A stretch of DNA of 64,000 nt from Lachnospiraceae bacterium JLR.KK008 (GTDB lineage: Bacteria > Bacillota > Clostridia > Lachnospirales > Lachnospiraceae). The stretch is taken from contig CP143548.1 of the NCBI GenBank assembly GCA_037015955.1, positions 613,501-677,500 of the forward strand, in the 5' to 3' direction. Shown here in pieces: positions 16,750 to 26,273 of this stretch. Each line of letters begins with the position of its first letter. Within the stretch, counting starts at the first letter, position 1. The notes under the pieces are model-generated. The model made no database searches and was not told the DNA's origin. It saw nothing but the letters and a program-made list of their open reading frames with translations. The position numbers and the translations under genes are program-made.

Positions 16750-19128
16750 ATGGATATTATTGTAAAACTGACAGAAGAATTAAAGGTGGAAAAGTGGCAG
16801 GTGGAGGCGGCAGTCGCTCTCATCGACGAGGGCAATACGATACCGTTTATTTCCAGATACCGGAAGGAAGCCACAGGAGCGCTGAATGACGAGACGCTGC
16901 GTGATCTGAACGAACGGCTTGGTTACTTGCGCAATCTGGAAGAGAAAAAGGCGCAGGCGCTCAGCAGTATTGAGGAGCAGGGAAAGCTGACGGATGAACT
17001 GCGGGCGAAGATAGGCGCTGCGGAGACATTGGTGGCGGTGGAAGATCTCTACCGTCCGTATCGGCCGAAGCGCAAGACAAGGGCGAGCGTGGCAAAGGAG
17101 AAGGGGCTGGAACCTCTGGCCCAGCTGATTCTTGCACAGGAGATGACGCAGCCCGCCCTGGAAGCGGCAGCGCAGTATGTAGACGAAGAGAAGGGTGTGA
17201 AGACGGCGCAGGAAGCGCTGCAGGGCGCGAAGGACATCATCGCGGAGAGTATATCCGACGAGGCGGATTACCGCGCTTATATCCGGGAGGCGACTTTTGC
17301 GGAAGGCGTTCTCACAAGTACGGCAAAGGACGAGAAGGCGCAGAGTGTCTATGAGATGTATTACAATTACTCCGAGGCGGTGAGCAAGGCCGCAGGACAC
17401 AGGATTCTGGCGCTGAACCGGGGAGAGAGTGAGAAGTTCCTGACGGTGAAAATAGAAGCGCCGACAGAGCGGATTCTTCGTTTCCTGGAGAAAAAGATCG
17501 TTTTGAATGATAATCCGGTGACAACGCCGATATTGAAGGAGACGATTACGGACAGTTATGATCGTCTGATCGCACCCGCTATTGAGCGGGATATTCGCAG
17601 CGAGCTGACAGAGCGCGCGGAGGACGGGGCGATCTCGGTTTTTGGCAAGAATCTGGAGCAGCTTCTTTTGCAGCCGCCGATTGCGGGAAAGACGGTTATG
17701 GGCTGGGACCCGGCGTTTCGCACCGGCTGTAAACTGGCGGTCGTAGACAGAACAGGGAAAGTGCTTGACACGAAGGTGATCTATCCGACGGCGCCGCAAA
17801 ATAAAGTCGAGCAGTCAAAGAGAGAGCTGAAAAAACTGATTGACAAATATGAAGTCGATCTGATTTCTGTCGGGAACGGAACGGCCTCCCGGGAGTCGGA
17901 ACAGGTGATCGTCGAACTGCTCAAAGAACTGGAACGACCGGTACAGTATGTGATCGTTAGCGAGGCCGGGGCTTCTGTGTATTCCGCGAGCAAGCTGGCC
18001 ACAGAGGAATTTCCCGAGTTTGACGTGGGACAGCGGAGTGCGGCATCCATCGCGCGGCGTCTGCAGGACCCGCTTGCAGAGCTGGTAAAGATCGACCCCA
18101 AGTCGATTGGCGTCGGACAGTATCAGCACGATATGAATCAGAAAAAACTGGGCGAGGCGCTGAACGGCGTGGTGGAAAATTGTGTCAACCGGGTCGGCGT
18201 AGACCTCAATACGGCGTCGGCGCCGCTGCTCTCTTATATTTCCGGGATCACGAAAACAATCGCCAAAAACATTGTCGACTACCGGGAAAACAACGGCAGG
18301 TTTACGAACAGAAAGCAGCTTTTGAAGGTGGCGAAGCTGGGACCGAAAGCCTTTGAGCAGTGCGCGGGATTTATGCGAATAACGGATGGCGATCATCCGC
18401 TCGACGCTACAAGTGTTCATCCGGAGTCATATGAAGCGGCGGAAAAACTGATGCAGAAGCTGGGACTGACGATAGAGGATGTGCGGGCGGCACAGAAAGC
18501 TGCGGCGGCATCTAAGAGCACGAAAGCTAGGAAAGAGTCTGCGGCCAAACCCAGACAGAAGCAGAATAAGATTGTCATCCGCAATACGAATACGGCTATG
18601 GGCAAGGCGCTGGCGGCGGCAATGAACGGGATGACGCTGGAGCAGGGCGGCCGGAGTGCGGAGAAGGGGCAGACGACAGACAGAGAGCGGACCGCAGAGA
18701 AGGGACAGGCAGCAGAGAGACTTATCGGCAATCTGGAACGGCGCGCCGGGGATAAAAAGAAGCTGGCGGAGGAGATTGGCATCGGTGAGCTGACGCTGAC
18801 AGATATTCTGAAAGAGCTGGAAAAGCCTGCCAGAGACCCGAGGGATAATATGCCGGCACCGATCCTTCGAAGTGATGTGCTTGATATGAAAGATCTGAAA
18901 CCGGGAATGGTACTGAAAGGAACGGTCCGCAATGTCATAGACTTTGGTGCATTTGTGGATATTGGCGTCCATCAGGACGGGCTTGTACATATCTCGCAGA
19001 TCACAGATAAGTTTATCCGTCATCCGCTCGAGGCAGTCAGTGTGGGTGACGTTGTGGAAGTGCAGGTATTGTCGGTCGACGCCGCGAAAAAGCGGATCTC
19101 TCTGACGATGAAGATCGGACGCGGCTGA
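16750..19128 (+). CDS. tex: Tex-family S1 RNA-binding transcription accessory protein
   Basis: 792 residues, full length. The N-terminal helical part has TIPFISRYRKEATGALND. The YqgF-like nuclease fold has GWDPAFRTGCKLAVVD. A helix-hairpin-helix repeat region carries GVDLNTASAPLLSYISGI, and the C-terminal S1 domain carries GTVRNVIDFGAFVDIGVHQDGLVH. A basic, Ala/Lys-rich insert of about 90 residues (around 585-670, with repeated EKGQ units) separates the HhH part from the S1 domain and is longer than in many homologues. Tex binds nucleic acid and affects transcription; it is probably cotranscribed with the ECF gene. Confidence 0.9.
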   Translation: MDIIVKLTEELKVEKWQVEAAVALIDEGNTIPFISRYRKEATGALNDETLRDLNERLGYLRNLEEKKAQALSSIEEQGKLTDELRAKIGAAETLVAVEDLYRPYRPKRKTRASVAKEKGLEPLAQLILAQEMTQPALEAAAQYVDEEKGVKTAQEALQGAKDIIAESISDEADYRAYIREATFAEGVLTSTAKDEKAQSVYEMYYNYSEAVSKAAGHRILALNRGESEKFLTVKIEAPTERILRFLEKKIVLNDNPVTTPILKETITDSYDRLIAPAIERDIRSELTERAEDGAISVFGKNLEQLLLQPPIAGKTVMGWDPAFRTGCKLAVVDRTGKVLDTKVIYPTAPQNKVEQSKRELKKLIDKYEVDLISVGNGTASRESEQVIVELLKELERPVQYVIVSEAGASVYSASKLATEEFPEFDVGQRSAASIARRLQDPLAELVKIDPKSIGVGQYQHDMNQKKLGEALNGVVENCVNRVGVDLNTASAPLLSYISGITKTIAKNIVDYRENNGRFTNRKQLLKVAKLGPKAFEQCAGFMRITDGDHPLDATSVHPESYEAAEKLMQKLGLTIEDVRAAQKAAAASKSTKARKESAAKPRQKQNKIVIRNTNTAMGKALAAAMNGMTLEQGGRSAEKGQTTDRERTAEKGQAAERLIGNLERRAGDKKKLAEEIGIGELTLTDILKELEKPARDPRDNMPAPILRSDVLDMKDLKPGMVLKGTVRNVIDFGAFVDIGVHQDGLVHISQITDKFIRHPLEAVSVGDVVEVQVLSVDAAKKRISLTMKIGRG

Positions 19129-19169
19129 TGACAAATGAAAGTTCGCCGGGTAAAGGAGCGTTTTGATTG

Positions 19170-19916
19170 ATGGAAGAAAATCATCTGTTACAGACAGTTA
19201 CGGACAATGCCGTATTTGTGGCACAGTTTATCGGCATTGTCGTGATATTGGTTCTTGCGGCCTATGGGATGGAAAAGGCGGCCAGGAAGAGAGAAAACGG
19301 TGCGGAGCGCATTTTAAGTACGAGGAAGGTAGCCGTCTGCGGAATGTTTGCGGCGATCGCCGTTGTGCTGATGCTGTTTGAGGTGCCGGTGCCCTTTGCG
19401 CCGCCCTTTTACGGACTCGACCTGAGCGAGCTTCCGGTGCTGATCGGCGCTTATGCGTTCGGGCCGGTGGCTGGTGTGCTGATCGAGTTTTGCAAGATTG
19501 TGTTAAAAGTGTTTTTTAAGCCTACCTCCACGGCATTTGTCGGGGAGCTGGCTAATTTTGTGATCGGCTGTAGCTTTTTACTGCCGGCCTCGGGCATCTA
19601 TCTGTTTCGTAAGACAAGAAAAAATGCGGTCATCGGCGCGGCTGCGGGTACGTTTTGCATGACGGTATTTGGTACGGCATTTAACGCGGTCTATCTGCTG
19701 CCAAAGTTTGCGCAGTTGTTCGGAATGCCGCTCGATGCGATCATCGCTATGGGGGCGGAGATCAATCCGGCGATCGACAGTATCGCGACACTTGTCGTGC
19801 TGGCAGTGGCGCCGCTCAATCTGCTGAAAGGCGGTCTCGTGTCGCTGATCACGATACTGATCTATAAAAAGATCAGTCCCATAATCAAAGAAGGAACGAA
19901 ACATCGGCAAAAATAA
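19170..19916 (+). CDS. ECF transporter S component, RibU-like
   Basis: About 248 residues from the ATG at 19170 (AAAGGAG 11 bases upstream; an adjacent TTG is less likely). Six hydrophobic segments; the FYGLDLSELPVLIGAYAFGPVAGVLIE motif region is typical of riboflavin-type substrate-binding subunits. Such subunits work with a shared EcfAAT energising module, which is not in this window. No FMN riboswitch was seen, as the gap to tex is only about 40 bases. Riboflavin is therefore a likely but unproven substrate. Confidence 0.75.
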   Translation: MEENHLLQTVTDNAVFVAQFIGIVVILVLAAYGMEKAARKRENGAERILSTRKVAVCGMFAAIAVVLMLFEVPVPFAPPFYGLDLSELPVLIGAYAFGPVAGVLIEFCKIVLKVFFKPTSTAFVGELANFVIGCSFLLPASGIYLFRKTRKNAVIGAAAGTFCMTVFGTAFNAVYLLPKFAQLFGMPLDAIIAMGAEINPAIDSIATLVVLAVAPLNLLKGGLVSLITILIYKKISPIIKEGTKHRQK

Positions 19917-19936
19917 GAGATCAGGGAGGGAAAAGG

Positions 19937-20965
19937 ATGGAAACAGTAACACTTGGCATTACTGGCATTACGGTAAACAAAAATGGTTTTGGTGCGCTTC
20001 CGATCCAGAGGATTCCGGCGGCGGAGGCGGTAAAGCTGGCACGCAGGGCTTATGAGGCAGGCATTCATTTCTTTGACACGGCCAGATTTTATACGGACAG
20101 TGAAGAGAAACTGGGAGAGGCTTTCGCCGGTATGCGGGAAAAGGTCTATATCGCGACTAAAACAGCGGCGCAGGACGCGGAGGCTTTCTGGAAAGATCTG
20201 CACACGTCATTACATAATCTGCGGACGGAATATGTCGATATTTATCAGTTCCACAATCCGTCCTTCTGCCCGAAACCAGGAGATGGCAGCGGCCTGTATG
20301 AGGCAATGCTGGAAGCCAGAGAGAAAGGAATGATCCGGCATATCGGAATTACCAACCATCGTCTCTCGGTCGCGGAGGAAGCGATTGCCTCCGGCCTTTA
20401 CGAGACATTGCAGTTTCCATTCTGTTATCTGAGCGGAGAGCAGGAATTGCGGCTCGTGAGACTGTGCAAAGAACAGGAAATCGGCTTTATTGCCATGAAG
20501 GCGCTGTCCGGCGGGCTGATTAACAATTCTGCCGCCGCCTACGCATTTATGGCGCAGTATGACAATGTATTGCCGATCTGGGGCGTCCAGAGAGAACAGG
20601 AGCTGGAGGAATTTATCTCTTATATTGACCAGCCGCCGAAGATGACGGAAGAGATGCAGTCTGTCATAGGAAAGGACCGGCAGGAACTGAAAGAAGACTT
20701 TTGCCGGGGCTGTGGTTATTGTATGCCCTGTCCGGCGGGAATCGAGATCAATAACTGCGCGAGGATGTCTCTGCTGCTGCGCCGCTCTCCATCGGAGCTT
20801 CAGCTCACGGAGGAAGTGCAGGCAAAAATGAAGAAGATCGAAAACTGCCTGCACTGCAATCAGTGCAAAAATCAATGTCCATACGGGCTTGATACACCGG
20901 CGCTGCTAAAAAAAAATTATGAGGATTACAAACGGGTACTGGCAGGGGAGGTCAGCGTAAGATGA
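19937..20965 (+). CDS. aldo/keto reductase with C-terminal 4Fe-4S domain
   Basis: 342 residues. The AKR barrel has FFDTARFYTDSEEKLGEA and the catalytic-lysine strand IATKTAA, then YVDIYQFHNP and IRHIGITNH. The last 100 residues hold cysteine clusters CRGCGYCMPCP and CLHCNQCKNQCPYG, enough for one or two iron-sulfur clusters. This fusion is common in anaerobes; the physiological substrate is unknown. The stop overlaps the next start by four bases. Confidence 0.85.
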   Translation: METVTLGITGITVNKNGFGALPIQRIPAAEAVKLARRAYEAGIHFFDTARFYTDSEEKLGEAFAGMREKVYIATKTAAQDAEAFWKDLHTSLHNLRTEYVDIYQFHNPSFCPKPGDGSGLYEAMLEAREKGMIRHIGITNHRLSVAEEAIASGLYETLQFPFCYLSGEQELRLVRLCKEQEIGFIAMKALSGGLINNSAAAYAFMAQYDNVLPIWGVQREQELEEFISYIDQPPKMTEEMQSVIGKDRQELKEDFCRGCGYCMPCPAGIEINNCARMSLLLRRSPSELQLTEEVQAKMKKIENCLHCNQCKNQCPYGLDTPALLKKNYEDYKRVLAGEVSVR

Positions 20966-21174
20966 GAAAGCTCGGGAAATTACTCTTTTCGTTTCGTGGA
21001 GGCAAGGCCGCGACTTCTGTCACGGTAATCGGCGGGGCGGACGGCCCCACATCGATCTTTCTGGCCGGAAAGGTGCCGGACAGATCGCTGATCGTGACTG
21101 TTGCAGCCGTGACAGTCATCGTTGTCCTTTTGCTCGTATTATTTCTGATCCGACGCAGGAGACACAGAAAGTAG
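20962..21174 (+). CDS. single-span mini-protein with the GGADGPTSIF motif of Na+-translocating decarboxylase beta subunits
   Basis: 70 residues: a basic N-terminus, the segment SVTVIGGADGPTSIFLAGKV, one transmembrane helix (VTVAAVTVIVVLLLVLFLI) and an RRRRHRK tail. IGGADGPTSIF matches the re-entrant ion-binding motif of OadB/GcdB/MmdB, but the rest of the roughly 370-residue subunit is missing. Its four-base overlap with the aldo/keto reductase argues that it is a real translated gene. It may be a remnant that gained its own role, or a regulatory or assembly peptide; function unknown. Confidence 0.6.
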   Translation: MRKLGKLLFSFRGGKAATSVTVIGGADGPTSIFLAGKVPDRSLIVTVAAVTVIVVLLLVLFLIRRRRHRK

Positions 21175-21264
21175 AGTCGTGTCAGACAGAAAGTTACTGT
21201 CTCTGAGCTCTGATCAGGCATGGGAATCATCATACAGTGCGGGCAGCACTGAGGGGAGGAAAAA

Positions 21265-22062
21265 ATGGCACTGATACAAGTGAATTTTCAGTCAAATGTT
21301 TTGAAACGTACGGTACCGGTTCAGGTAATTCTGCCGGCCGATAAAAATGATCACATTCATTATCTCCATGACCGTGACAAAAAGTACAGAACCCTGTATC
21401 TTTTGCATGGTCTTTACGGAAATTACATGGACTGGGTCAGCAACAGCAGTATTCAGCTCTATGCGGAGGAGCATGATCTGGCCGTAGTGATGCCAAATGG
21501 CGATAACAGTTTTTATGTGGATCAGCCTGTGCGCAATAACGACTATGGCAGCTTTATCGGGGAAGAGCTGGTAGAGGTGATGCGCAGGATGTTTCCGCTT
21601 TCCCGTAAGAGAGAGGACACATTTATCGCCGGATTGTCGATGGGCGGTTATGGCGCGCTGCGAAACGGTCTGAAGTATGCGGATACATTCAGTTATGTGG
21701 CGGGGTTTTCGAGCGCGCTGCATATTTTCGAGGCTTCGCCACGGGACCCGCGTCGCCGGACACTGTGCGGTGAGGACGCCTGTATGGGTGACTGGGATGA
21801 GGCGGTCCGCACGGATAAGAATCCGGAAGTAGCTCTGAGCCAGTTAAAAGAAAAGGTGGATGCCGGCAAAGCTGTCTACCCACAGGTATTTATGTCATGT
21901 GGTACGGAGGACGATTTGCTGCCTGTCAACCGGACATTTCGTGACAAGCTGACTGCGGCAGGAGTTCCGCTCACATATGAAGAGGCGCCCGGCGCCCATG
22001 AGTGGAGCTTTTGGGACAAATATGTCTGCCGGATTATTGAAGACTGGCTTCCCAAAGATTGA
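21265..22062 (+). CDS. alpha/beta-hydrolase esterase (esterase D / tributyrin esterase type)
   Basis: 265 residues. YLLHGLYGNYMDW gives the oxyanion region. GLSMGGYGAL is the nucleophile elbow with the serine at about residue 120. The CGTEDDLL loop provides the acid and GAHEWSFW the histidine. No signal peptide, so cytoplasmic. Homologues act on short-chain acyl esters or S-formylglutathione-like substrates. GAGGGGAGG precedes the ATG. It probably ends its transcript or runs into the small cluster at 22233. Confidence 0.85.
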   Translation: MALIQVNFQSNVLKRTVPVQVILPADKNDHIHYLHDRDKKYRTLYLLHGLYGNYMDWVSNSSIQLYAEEHDLAVVMPNGDNSFYVDQPVRNNDYGSFIGEELVEVMRRMFPLSRKREDTFIAGLSMGGYGALRNGLKYADTFSYVAGFSSALHIFEASPRDPRRRTLCGEDACMGDWDEAVRTDKNPEVALSQLKEKVDAGKAVYPQVFMSCGTEDDLLPVNRTFRDKLTAAGVPLTYEEAPGAHEWSFWDKYVCRIIEDWLPKD

Positions 22063-22232
22063 GCTGGATGGTAAAAAGAACATGGCTTTTCACACCGGAC
22101 TTTCATAAAATAAAAAGATACTACCCAAAATACTACCGGGGAAGTATGGCGGTTTTGCCGCAGGACTGATAAACTGTCGTTGTCGATAAAGAAGTCGGTG
22201 AGACAGTGGAGTGTAGAGAAAGGGGTATGTGT

Positions 22233-22685
22233 ATGTATTTTATTTCGGTATTGGCGGTAGTTCTCGTGAGTTGGTTCATGCTTGGCTTTGGCCTTGGCGG
22301 CAATGTGACATGGTTTATTGATGCGCCCAGTCTGTTGATTCTGTTAGTCTTTGCGGCGACAATGCTGCTCAGCACGGGGCTGCTGAAGGACTTTAACAAT
22401 GCGTTTCGTCTGATCGCCAAAAAGGGAGCGGAGGCGTCTGTGCGGGAAGTAAAACGGGCGATTGAGGCGGTCGCGCTGGCGAGAAAGGTCATGCTGGCAG
22501 CAGGTGGCTTTACCGTCTGCTTTTCGTTTGTCCTGATTCTTGGAGGACTCAATGACCCGGCGAGCCTGGGGCCTGCAATGGCAGTGTGTGTGCTGACGAT
22601 GCTCTATGCGCTTGCTTTCGTATTGATCCTGCTGCCGCTGGAATCCGGGCTGCGTCTGAAGCTCTATGATTTGCCGCAGAGTTAG
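22233..22685 (+). CDS. MotA/ExbB-like small membrane protein
   Basis: About 150 residues from the ATG 7 bases after AAAGGGG. Four hydrophobic segments: residues 1-18, FIDAPSLLILLVFAATML, then GFTVCFSFVLILGGLNDPASLGPAMAVCVLTMLYALAFVLIL. The order FIDxPSLLI...DP..LGPAMAVxxLTxLYAL resembles MotA/TolQ proton-channel subunits, but the cytoplasmic loops are short. No MotB-like partner is adjacent. Function unknown. Confidence 0.5.
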   Translation: MYFISVLAVVLVSWFMLGFGLGGNVTWFIDAPSLLILLVFAATMLLSTGLLKDFNNAFRLIAKKGAEASVREVKRAIEAVALARKVMLAAGGFTVCFSFVLILGGLNDPASLGPAMAVCVLTMLYALAFVLILLPLESGLRLKLYDLPQS

Positions 22686-22698
22686 GGAGAGCCGTAAT

Positions 22699-23349
22699 AT
22701 GAAGAGACGGTGGCAGGTATTTTTGTATTTGCTTCTGTATCTGTTGCTGCTTGCCTTTGTGATGGAGTTTGATGTGAAAAAGCTGGTTGACGGGAAAGAG
22801 ATCTTTATGCTTTTGACCGGCGCGATTTTACTGACACTTCCGTTTTGCCACAGAGGCATAAAAAAGGGAGAGCTGGCAGATATATTTGGTAAAAAAGCGG
22901 TGGAAGCCGGACTGATTCAGACATTTCTGCTGCTGTTTGTCAGATTATCGGACGAAAAGGGCAGTGCGGAGCTGCTCTCCGACGCGGCGCTTTGTTTCCG
23001 GCCGATGTTGTATGCATTCTGCGCAAAGTTTACTCTGGAACAGGAGGAAGCGGGAAAAGAGAAAGAAGCGCCGCCTGCCACAGAGCAGGAAGACGTGGCA
23101 GGGAAGCGATCGAAACAGGAGACCATCGCATTTGAGGATTGCATGGCAGGCGGATTGACGAAACGGGAGGCCGAGATTGCACTGCTGATCTGCGAAGGAG
23201 ATTCGAACGGAGAGATCGCGGAAAAACTGGTGATCTCGGAGACGACGGTCAAGAAGCATGTCTCAAATATCTTCGAGAAGACAGGCATCAGAAAGCGGGA
23301 GGAACTGCGACAGTGGATTGTGGAAAACAGGAACGCAGAAATGGGATGA
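22699..23349 (+). CDS. LuxR-type HTH regulator with N-terminal membrane anchor
   Basis: About 216 residues from the ATG preceded by GGGAG. Two hydrophobic segments lie in residues 5-50. A linker rich in Glu and Lys follows. The C-terminal GerE-type HTH (LTKREAEIALLICEGDSNGEIAEKLVISETTVKKHVSNIF) is intact. There is no receiver domain, so the input is probably sensed at the membrane, perhaps through the MotA-like neighbour with which it nearly overlaps. Target genes unknown. Confidence 0.75.
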   Translation: MKRRWQVFLYLLLYLLLLAFVMEFDVKKLVDGKEIFMLLTGAILLTLPFCHRGIKKGELADIFGKKAVEAGLIQTFLLLFVRLSDEKGSAELLSDAALCFRPMLYAFCAKFTLEQEEAGKEKEAPPATEQEDVAGKRSKQETIAFEDCMAGGLTKREAEIALLICEGDSNGEIAEKLVISETTVKKHVSNIFEKTGIRKREELRQWIVENRNAEMG

Positions 23350-23376
23350 TCGGAGCCGGAGGGAAAAGGATATAAA

Positions 23377-23826
23377 ATGAAAAAATCAGCGATTGTGTTG
23401 GGAGTCATGGCGCTCGTGCTGTTTTTGTTTCTGTTGTCTGTTCCTGTTGTCAATGACCGGGTTGCCGATCAGACAGCCGAACGCGTAAAAAAGATAACGC
23501 TGCCGACTGATACACAATATGTGGAGTCGTTTGCAAGAGCCGGAAAACTGGTGGGAAATGGAAACGGGATGCAGTATCTTGGGGGAATCCTGATTAGAAG
23601 CGATTTATCACTGGAAGAGTTGCAGGCATACTATGCGCAGTACGCACAAAATGAAGAGGAATGTGTCGTCGAAAGACAGACAGATAACGATATTGGGTTT
23701 GTGGAACATGGAACAGTATCACTCAATACCGGGATTGAAGGAGACCACTATTTTATCGTGTATACATGGGGAAGCAATGATACCATTTTGGGTGCGTTTG
23801 ATTTGTTTGATCTGAGAGGGCATTGA
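23377..23826 (+). CDS. membrane-anchored hypothetical protein
   Basis: 149 residues with one N-terminal hydrophobic helix (VLGVMALVLFLFLLSVPVV) and an extracytoplasmic region of mixed alpha/beta character, including YVESFARAGKLVGNGNGMQYLGGILIRSDLS. The latter resembles small Firmicutes proteins that follow LuxR-type membrane regulators. No catalytic motif recognised. It lies 27 bases after the LuxR gene and is probably cotranscribed; a strong terminator follows at 23911. Confidence 0.6.
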   Translation: MKKSAIVLGVMALVLFLFLLSVPVVNDRVADQTAERVKKITLPTDTQYVESFARAGKLVGNGNGMQYLGGILIRSDLSLEELQAYYAQYAQNEEECVVERQTDNDIGFVEHGTVSLNTGIEGDHYFIVYTWGSNDTILGAFDLFDLRGH

Positions 23827-23910
23827 AACTTTATACGGGCCAGAGCATTACATTTATTTTACATAGGCGCCCTTGTCCACTGAGGGTAATATGAAACAGT
23901 ACAAAACAAA

Positions 23911-23944
23911 AGACATATCGCATGATGCGTGCGATATGTCTTTT
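23911..23944. terminator. bidirectional terminator between plus-strand cluster and buk
   Basis: AGACATATCGCA (23911-23922) pairs with TGCGATATGTCT (23930-23941). T-runs flank it on both strands (TTTT after, AAAA before), so it can stop transcription from both convergent units. Confidence 0.8.
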
Positions 23945-24013
23945 ATTATGAGCAATCGTCAAATCCTGCGGATCATAGATCACAGGAATGATTTCCGGTC
24001 AACCGTCCGCCGT

Positions 24014-25084
24014 CTAGTAATTCATCGCTTCTTCTTCACCGTTTAACACGCGAAGACCGCCCTGTGCGAGAGCGAGCAATTCATCTTCGCCGGGATATAC
24101 GGTCACAGGTGCGATCCAGCCGGCCTTTGCTTTCAGCGCGTCTACTACGTATTTGTCATAAGCGATACCGCCGGTGATGATGATCTGGTCGATCTTTCCT
24201 TCGAGAACACAGGCCATGGAGCCCATATCCTTTGCAACCTGAAGCACGAACGCGTCGCGGATCATTTTAGCATCGGCATTGCCTTCTTCGTCAGCCATCT
24301 TGTCGACATCGCGCATATCATTGGTGCCGAGATATGCGTTGAAACCGCCGTTGCCAACTACCATCTTGTATGCCTGTGCTTCCGTGTATTTGCCGGAATA
24401 GCACATTTTGATCAGTGCGCCGGATGGTACACCGCCTGCTCTTTCCGGGGAGAATGCGCCGTCACCGTCGAGAGCGTTAAAGACGTCGATCACTTTGCCG
24501 GCTTTGTGAGCGCCAACGGAAACGCCGCCGCCCATATGGACAACGATCAGATTCAGGGAGTCGTAAGCCTTTCCGGTCTCCTTTGCGTAGCGTTTCGCCA
24601 CTGCCTTCTGATTGAGGGCATGGAAAATGCTGACTCTCGGAAGCTCCGGCACACCGGAATATCTCGCTTCCGGCATCAATTCATCGACAACAACCGGATC
24701 AACGATATAGGAAGGAACACCGATCGAATCTGCGATCTCACGCGCAAGGATGCCGCCCAGATTGGAAGCGTGCTGTCCCTGTACGCCGACCTTCAGATCG
24801 GCCAACAGTCCATCGGTAACGGGGTAGGTACCGCCGGAGATCGGTTTTAACATACCGCCTCTGCCGACAACGACATTTAAAGACTGGATGTCAAAATTTT
24901 TCTCTTTCAGAAGATTGACGATAATCTCCTTGCGGAAATCTTTCTGGTCTACGATAGAAGCATATTTGGAGATCTCCTCCGTAGAGTGGCGCAGTGTCTC
25001 TTCAAACAACAGAGTTTCGTCTTCGAACACGCCGATTTTAGTGGAAGTGGAACCTGGATTGATGATCAAACTCTTAACAGACAT
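24014..25084 (-). CDS. buk: butyrate kinase
   Basis: 356 residues of the acetate/butyrate kinase fold (ASKHA). [16 protein letters not shown] is the N-terminal phosphate loop. [16 protein letters not shown] and the [10 protein letters not shown] nucleotide motifs follow. It converts butyryl phosphate and ADP to butyrate and ATP, the energy-yielding last step of butyrate fermentation. It sits 51 bp downstream of ptb and is transcribed with it. Confidence 0.95.
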   Translation of the reverse strand: MSVKSLIINPGSTSTKIGVFEDETLLFEETLRHSTEEISKYASIVDQKDFRKEIIVNLLKEKNFDIQSLNVVVGRGGMLKPISGGTYPVTDGLLADLKVGVQGQHASNLGGILAREIADSIGVPSYIVDPVVVDELMPEARYSGVPELPRVSIFHALNQKAVAKRYAKETGKAYDSLNLIVVHMGGGVSVGAHKAGKVIDVFNALDGDGAFSPERAGGVPSGALIKMCYSGKYTEAQAYKMVVGNGGFNAYLGTNDMRDVDKMADEEGNADAKMIRDAFVLQVAKDMGSMACVLEGKIDQIIITGGIAYDKYVVDALKAKAGWIAPVTVYPGEDELLALAQGGLRVLNGEEEAMNY

Positions 25085-25135
25085 AATTTTACCTCGTTTC
25101 TGCGCGACTGCGCGTATATGGGTGATAGTAACTAC

Positions 25136-26056
25136 TTACCGGTTATTTTTCATATATTCTGCGACAACGGCGCCCAGAGCCAGAGAATTCACTTTGACTT
25201 CAAACGTATCAGAACGGGAAGTGAGGATGACAGGCGCTTTTGTACCTGTGAGCATATTACCGTTGATCACGTCTGCCGTATGTACCATTGCTTTGTATAC
25301 AAGATTGCCTGCATGAATATCGGGGAATAAGAGAATGTCGGCGTCTCCCTGGATTGCACGGCCTGTTGCGCCCTTGTGCTTTGCAGCTTCCGCATCGATT
25401 GCAAGATCGAAGGAAAGGGGCCCGTCCACGATACAGCCGGTGATCTTGCCCTCCTGGCACATCTTTGTCAGCTCATCAGCCTCAACGGTAGCCGGCATTT
25501 TCGGATTTACGACTTCCACAGCGGCAAGCGGAGCCACTTTGGGATTTTCGATTCCGCAGGCTTTTGTAATTTCCAGGGTATTGTTAATGATGCTCACCTT
25601 GTCTTCCAGAGTCGGATAGGGAATGAAGGCAACGTCTGTCAGGAATAACAGATGATCAATGCCTTTTACGTCGAATACGCATACGTGAGAGAGCGGACTG
25701 CCTGTACGCAGGCCGACTTCTTTGTTCAGCACGCTCTTTAAGAAATCTTTTGTGTTGAGCAGACCTTTCATATACATGTCCGCTGTGCCGTCGTGTACAA
25801 GTTTGACAGCAGCCAGAGATGCCTCAATATCATCTTTTACGTCAATGATCTCAAAATCGGAGATATTGATGTCGATCTCTTTGGCAACGGCTTCAATCTT
25901 GTCTTTGTCGCCCACCAGTATTGCGTCAGCGATCTTGCGGTCTTTTGCGGCTCTGACTGCCTCCAGAACGGCAGAATCCTGAGCAACGGCAACGGACACT
26001 TTTTTCATTTCAAATTTCGATACTTTGGATACCAATTCCTCAAACGTTTTGCTCAT
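25136..26056 (-). CDS. ptb: phosphate butyryltransferase
   Basis: 306 residues, usual for Ptb. The fold is that of the phosphotransacetylase family. LLNTKDFLKSVLNKEVGLRTG, SHVCVFDVKG and DGPLSFDLAIDAEAAKHKG are typical. It exchanges CoA for phosphate on butyryl-CoA to supply butyrate kinase. It is the first gene of the ptb-buk operon with a near-consensus promoter 76 bases upstream. Confidence 0.95.
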   Translation of the reverse strand: MSKTFEELVSKVSKFEMKKVSVAVAQDSAVLEAVRAAKDRKIADAILVGDKDKIEAVAKEIDINISDFEIIDVKDDIEASLAAVKLVHDGTADMYMKGLLNTKDFLKSVLNKEVGLRTGSPLSHVCVFDVKGIDHLLFLTDVAFIPYPTLEDKVSIINNTLEITKACGIENPKVAPLAAVEVVNPKMPATVEADELTKMCQEGKITGCIVDGPLSFDLAIDAEAAKHKGATGRAIQGDADILLFPDIHAGNLVYKAMVHTADVINGNMLTGTKAPVILTSRSDTFEVKVNSLALGAVVAEYMKNNR

Positions 26057-26131
26057 TTGTCACACCTCTTATAAATTATAGTTTTTTGTTCCCCCAACAG
26101 ATCTGAAAATCAGGAAGAAATGTCCGTTAAA

Positions 26132-26160
26132 ATGATAACACTTATAATAGGAAAGGTCAA
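26132..26160 (-). promoter_or_regulatory. promoter of the ptb-buk operon
   Basis: On the minus strand TTGACC (26155-26160), 17-base spacer, TATCAT (26132-26137), about 75 bases ahead of ptb. Confidence 0.65.
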
Positions 26161-26273
26161 GACGCGACGGGCAGGATACATGACAAACGAACGGGAGGGC
26201 AGCTGTGTTTTTTCTGGGATTGTGTTAAAATGGTTGTCAGGATAAAAGACTGAGAAGACAGAAAAGAAGGAGT

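Noticed and set aside
19129-19169. FMN riboswitch ahead of the RibU-like gene
   Set aside because: The gap is only about 40 bases and holds just the ribosome site.
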